15,006 nucleotides of DNA from JBGTLW01 sp041743835 (GTDB taxonomy: Bacteria > Planctomycetota > Phycisphaerae > Phycisphaerales > Phycisphaeraceae), in assembly GCA_041743835.1 (NCBI GenBank), contig JBGTLW010000389.1, positions 1-15,006 of the forward strand. Reading direction: 5' to 3'. A program made the position numbers and the translations under genes. Of this stretch, positions 13,315-15,006 are shown in pieces; the stretch's first letter is position 1, and the number at the start of each line of letters is the position of its first letter. The notes under the pieces were generated by a model. That model did not search any database, was not told the origin of the DNA, and saw nothing but the letters and a program-made list of their open reading frames with translations.

Positions 13315-13343
13315 GAAGCCCACGGCCTCAGGCCGTGGGCTTC
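13315..13343. terminator. Bidirectional hairpin terminator between hsp20 and the HAD gene
   Basis: GAAGCCCACGGCC-TCA-GGCCGTGGGCTTC is a perfect 13-bp stem with a 3-nt loop, 26 bp after the hsp20 stop and 56 bp before the HAD stop. The genes converge, so it can serve both. There is no strong T-run on either side. Confidence 0.75.
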
Positions 13344-13398
13344 GGTCGCGCGTTTCACCTGTGTGTTCGAGTTATGCGTTCGCGCTTAACGCTAAACC

Positions 13399-14331
13399 TC
13401 AAAAATCAAGGTCGTCGATGATGATCGGCGGGGGCACTTCTTCCGCCGGCTTCGCGTCTTTGAGGATGAACGTGTTGATCGCATACGCCACCGCGTCGTC
13501 GTCGTTGGCGGGGATGATCTCGTCAGCCACGGCCAGCGCCTCGGCCCAGCCGTTGCTGACGCAGCACCCAAGCCCCGCCCACTTGAGCATCGAGATATCG
13601 TTGGGCGCATCACCGATGGCCAGCACCTGCTCCTTGGGGATCTTGTAATAGTCCGCCACGTAACGCAGTGCCCTGCCCTTGTCCACGCGCGGGTGGACGT
13701 ACTGCAACAGGTTCTCGTCGCTCTCCATGAGTCCCACATCGTTGCGGAACTGCTCGTGGATAGCCGCACGCACGGGCCTAAGCTGCACCGCCGGGGCCAG
13801 CAGCATCAGCTTGGTGACCGGCCCGGTGATCAGCGACTTGATCGGGCCGACCTTGTCTGGCTTGAAGCGTTTGGAGGTTTCGGTCTGGATGGCCGACTCG
13901 GGGCGATCGGTGAACATCTGGTCGAGCACCTCAAGGCTGATGTCGATGCGTTCATCCATCAACCGCGCCATCTGCACGATCTGGATCGCGATGTCGCCGG
14001 ACAGCGGCAGGTGGGACAGATGTTTCTGCCGGACCGGGTCGTGGATGAGTGCGCCGTTGTAGTTGATCTCCAAAGCATCGAGCCCCAGCGCGGTGTAGAT
14101 CTCGCGCACGGTGCGCGGCGGGCGGGCTGAACACAGCACCACCTTCACCCCGGCCGCGCGGGCGGCCTTGATGGCGTCGGCGTTGCGCTTGGTGATGTTC
14201 TTGTCCGAGCGCAGCAGCGTGCCGTCCAGATCGATCGCCACGAGCTTGTAAGGCAGCTCCGGTTCCGTGCCGAACCCCGCGATATCCGCCAGCAGGTCCA
14301 GGTCGTCTAGTGGGTCCACGCCATTACTCAT
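13399..14331 (-). CDS. Cof-type HAD-superfamily phosphatase (class IIB)
   Basis: 310 residues from the ATG at 14331. A longer reading starts at 14358, but a -10-like TATCAT covers that first ATG, and AGGG lies about 8 nt before the chosen one, so I prefer the shorter form. All HAD motifs are present: I, D34-L-D36-G-T (LVAIDLDGTLL); II, S68 in CSARPP; III, K218 in VDKGRAL; IV, GDAPNDISML from 240. A large cap between motifs II and III marks the IIB (Cof/YbiV) group, which dephosphorylates sugar phosphates, FMN or similar small molecules in the cytoplasm; the substrate is not predictable here. The first 27 residues are an acidic extension (DPLDDLDLLADI) and the end is also acidic (IIIDDLDF), both beyond the usual 270 residues. 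Divergent from the FIST gene. Confidence 0.9.
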   Translation of the reverse strand: MSNGVDPLDDLDLLADIAGFGTEPELPYKLVAIDLDGTLLRSDKNITKRNADAIKAARAAGVKVVLCSARPPRTVREIYTALGLDALEINYNGALIHDPVRQKHLSHLPLSGDIAIQIVQMARLMDERIDISLEVLDQMFTDRPESAIQTETSKRFKPDKVGPIKSLITGPVTKLMLLAPAVQLRPVRAAIHEQFRNDVGLMESDENLLQYVHPRVDKGRALRYVADYYKIPKEQVLAIGDAPNDISMLKWAGLGCCVSNGWAEALAVADEIIPANDDDAVAYAINTFILKDAKPAEEVPPPIIIDDLDF

Positions 14332-14522
14332 AAATTGCACCCTGATCGTCTTGGGCATGATACCCCGAGCCGTGGCCGCTGTGCCACGAATGGACTAGCC
14401 CCGATAAGTCCACGCACAGCCCGCTGTGTCGCGGCTCGCCGGCGGACCACCCGCCCCGCATCCCAAAGCCGGCCAGCCGAAATCCGGCCGCAGCAGGTGG
14501 CCGTGCGTATAGAATGAGGACG

Positions 14523-15006
14523 ATGCCCAACGTCCCCGCACAACTCACGTTCGCCTCAGCCGTCAGCGACGCGGACCGGGCGGACTACGCGCTGTGCGAG
14601 ATCATCGAACAGCTCTCCGAACGGCTCAGCGGCGAGGCGGACCTGGCGATCATCTTCGCCACGCCGGAGTACGCCGACGCTCTGGGTGGCATCGGCGAGG
14701 CGCTGCGGTCGGGGCTGGGTGCCACGACGGTCATCGGCTGCACCGCGCAGGGCGTCGTCGCCACCGGGCGCGAGCTGGAGGATGGGCCGGGCATCTCGGT
14801 GCTGGCTGGTTCCCTGCCCGGCGCGTGGCTGCGTGCGTTTGCGTATGACCCGATCGATTACCCCGCGATCGTCGATTCACCCCAGGCCCTGCGCGAGGCA
14901 ACCGGCGTGGTGGAAGACGGACACGATGCGCTGTGCGCGCCCGCGGCCCTGATCCTGCTGGCAGACCCGTTCAGCACACCGGTGACCGGTTTGCTGCCGG
15001 CCATCG
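14523..15006 (+). CDS. FIST N-terminal domain protein (3' end outside window)
   Basis: The frame opens with ATG at 14523 and stays open to the window edge (161 codons seen). The stretch MPNVPAQLTFASAVSDADRA, then EADLAIIFATPEYADAL, ATTVIGCTAQGVVATGRELE and GISVLAGSLPGAWLRAFAYD fits the FIST N domain, a presumed sensory ligand-binding module of signalling proteins. The key feature is the strand ending VIGC followed by a Gly-containing loop. The C-terminal FIST_C part would follow outside the window. TAGAAT (14510-14515) ends 7 nt before the ATG and the GAGGA (14516-14520) is too close to act as a normal ribosome site, so the message may be leaderless. Known FIST proteins often sit near sensor kinases or GGDEF proteins; none is visible here. 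Confidence 0.82.
   Translation, partial: MPNVPAQLTFASAVSDADRADYALCEIIEQLSERLSGEADLAIIFATPEYADALGGIGEALRSGLGATTVIGCTAQGVVATGRELEDGPGISVLAGSLPGAWLRAFAYDPIDYPAIVDSPQALREATGVVEDGHDALCAPAALILLADPFSTPVTGLLPAI

Noticed and set aside
1..15006. Insertion sequences, integrases, phage genes or toxin-antitoxin pairs
   Set aside because: No frame on either strand shows transposase, recombinase, phage or toxin motifs.

Overview
The window looks like chromosomal DNA of a GC-rich planctomycete, most likely of the Phycisphaerae type. The pointers are two PEP-CTERM proteins with the tail PEPxSLALLGLGG, two pseudopilins with the AFTLIELLVV start and an H-X9-DG-like end, a tRNA without encoded CCA, and LacI regulators next to secreted beta-helix glycan enzymes. 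This placement is an inference from protein style; no marker gene is present.

The main content (287-10558) is a four-gene cassette present twice in tandem: LacI-type regulator, PEP-CTERM exoprotein, short-leader pseudopilin, secreted right-handed beta-helix (pectate-lyase-3 type) protein. In cassette 1 the regulator is divergent (minus, 287-1360) and faces the other three across a 523-bp control region. In cassette 2 the regulator is the first gene of a co-directional operon (5813-10558). Each cassette has a sigma70-like promoter followed within about 20 bp by a palindrome with a central CpG, as expected for LacI-family repression. The two palindromes differ, so the cassettes probably answer to different inducers. 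The inference is a pair of glycan-responsive surface systems: a lyase or hydrolase cuts a polysaccharide, while a sortable surface protein and a pilin-like protein act at the envelope.

Ordinary genes follow. On the minus strand are a small unrecognised gene (10625-11017), tRNA-Ile(GAT) and argC, which carries an unusual repeat-built insertion. Then come a plus-strand hsp20 with a good sigma54 promoter match and a possible leader thermosensor, a convergent Cof-type HAD phosphatase sharing a perfect 13-bp hairpin with hsp20, and the start of a FIST-domain gene running off the right edge. At the left edge is the C-terminus of an unidentified membrane-anchored protein.

Repeats: three 36-bp tandem units between the cassettes, a pair of 25-bp direct repeats before the second beta-helix gene, and three 18-bp units inside argC. 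I saw no transposase, phage gene, CRISPR array or rRNA.
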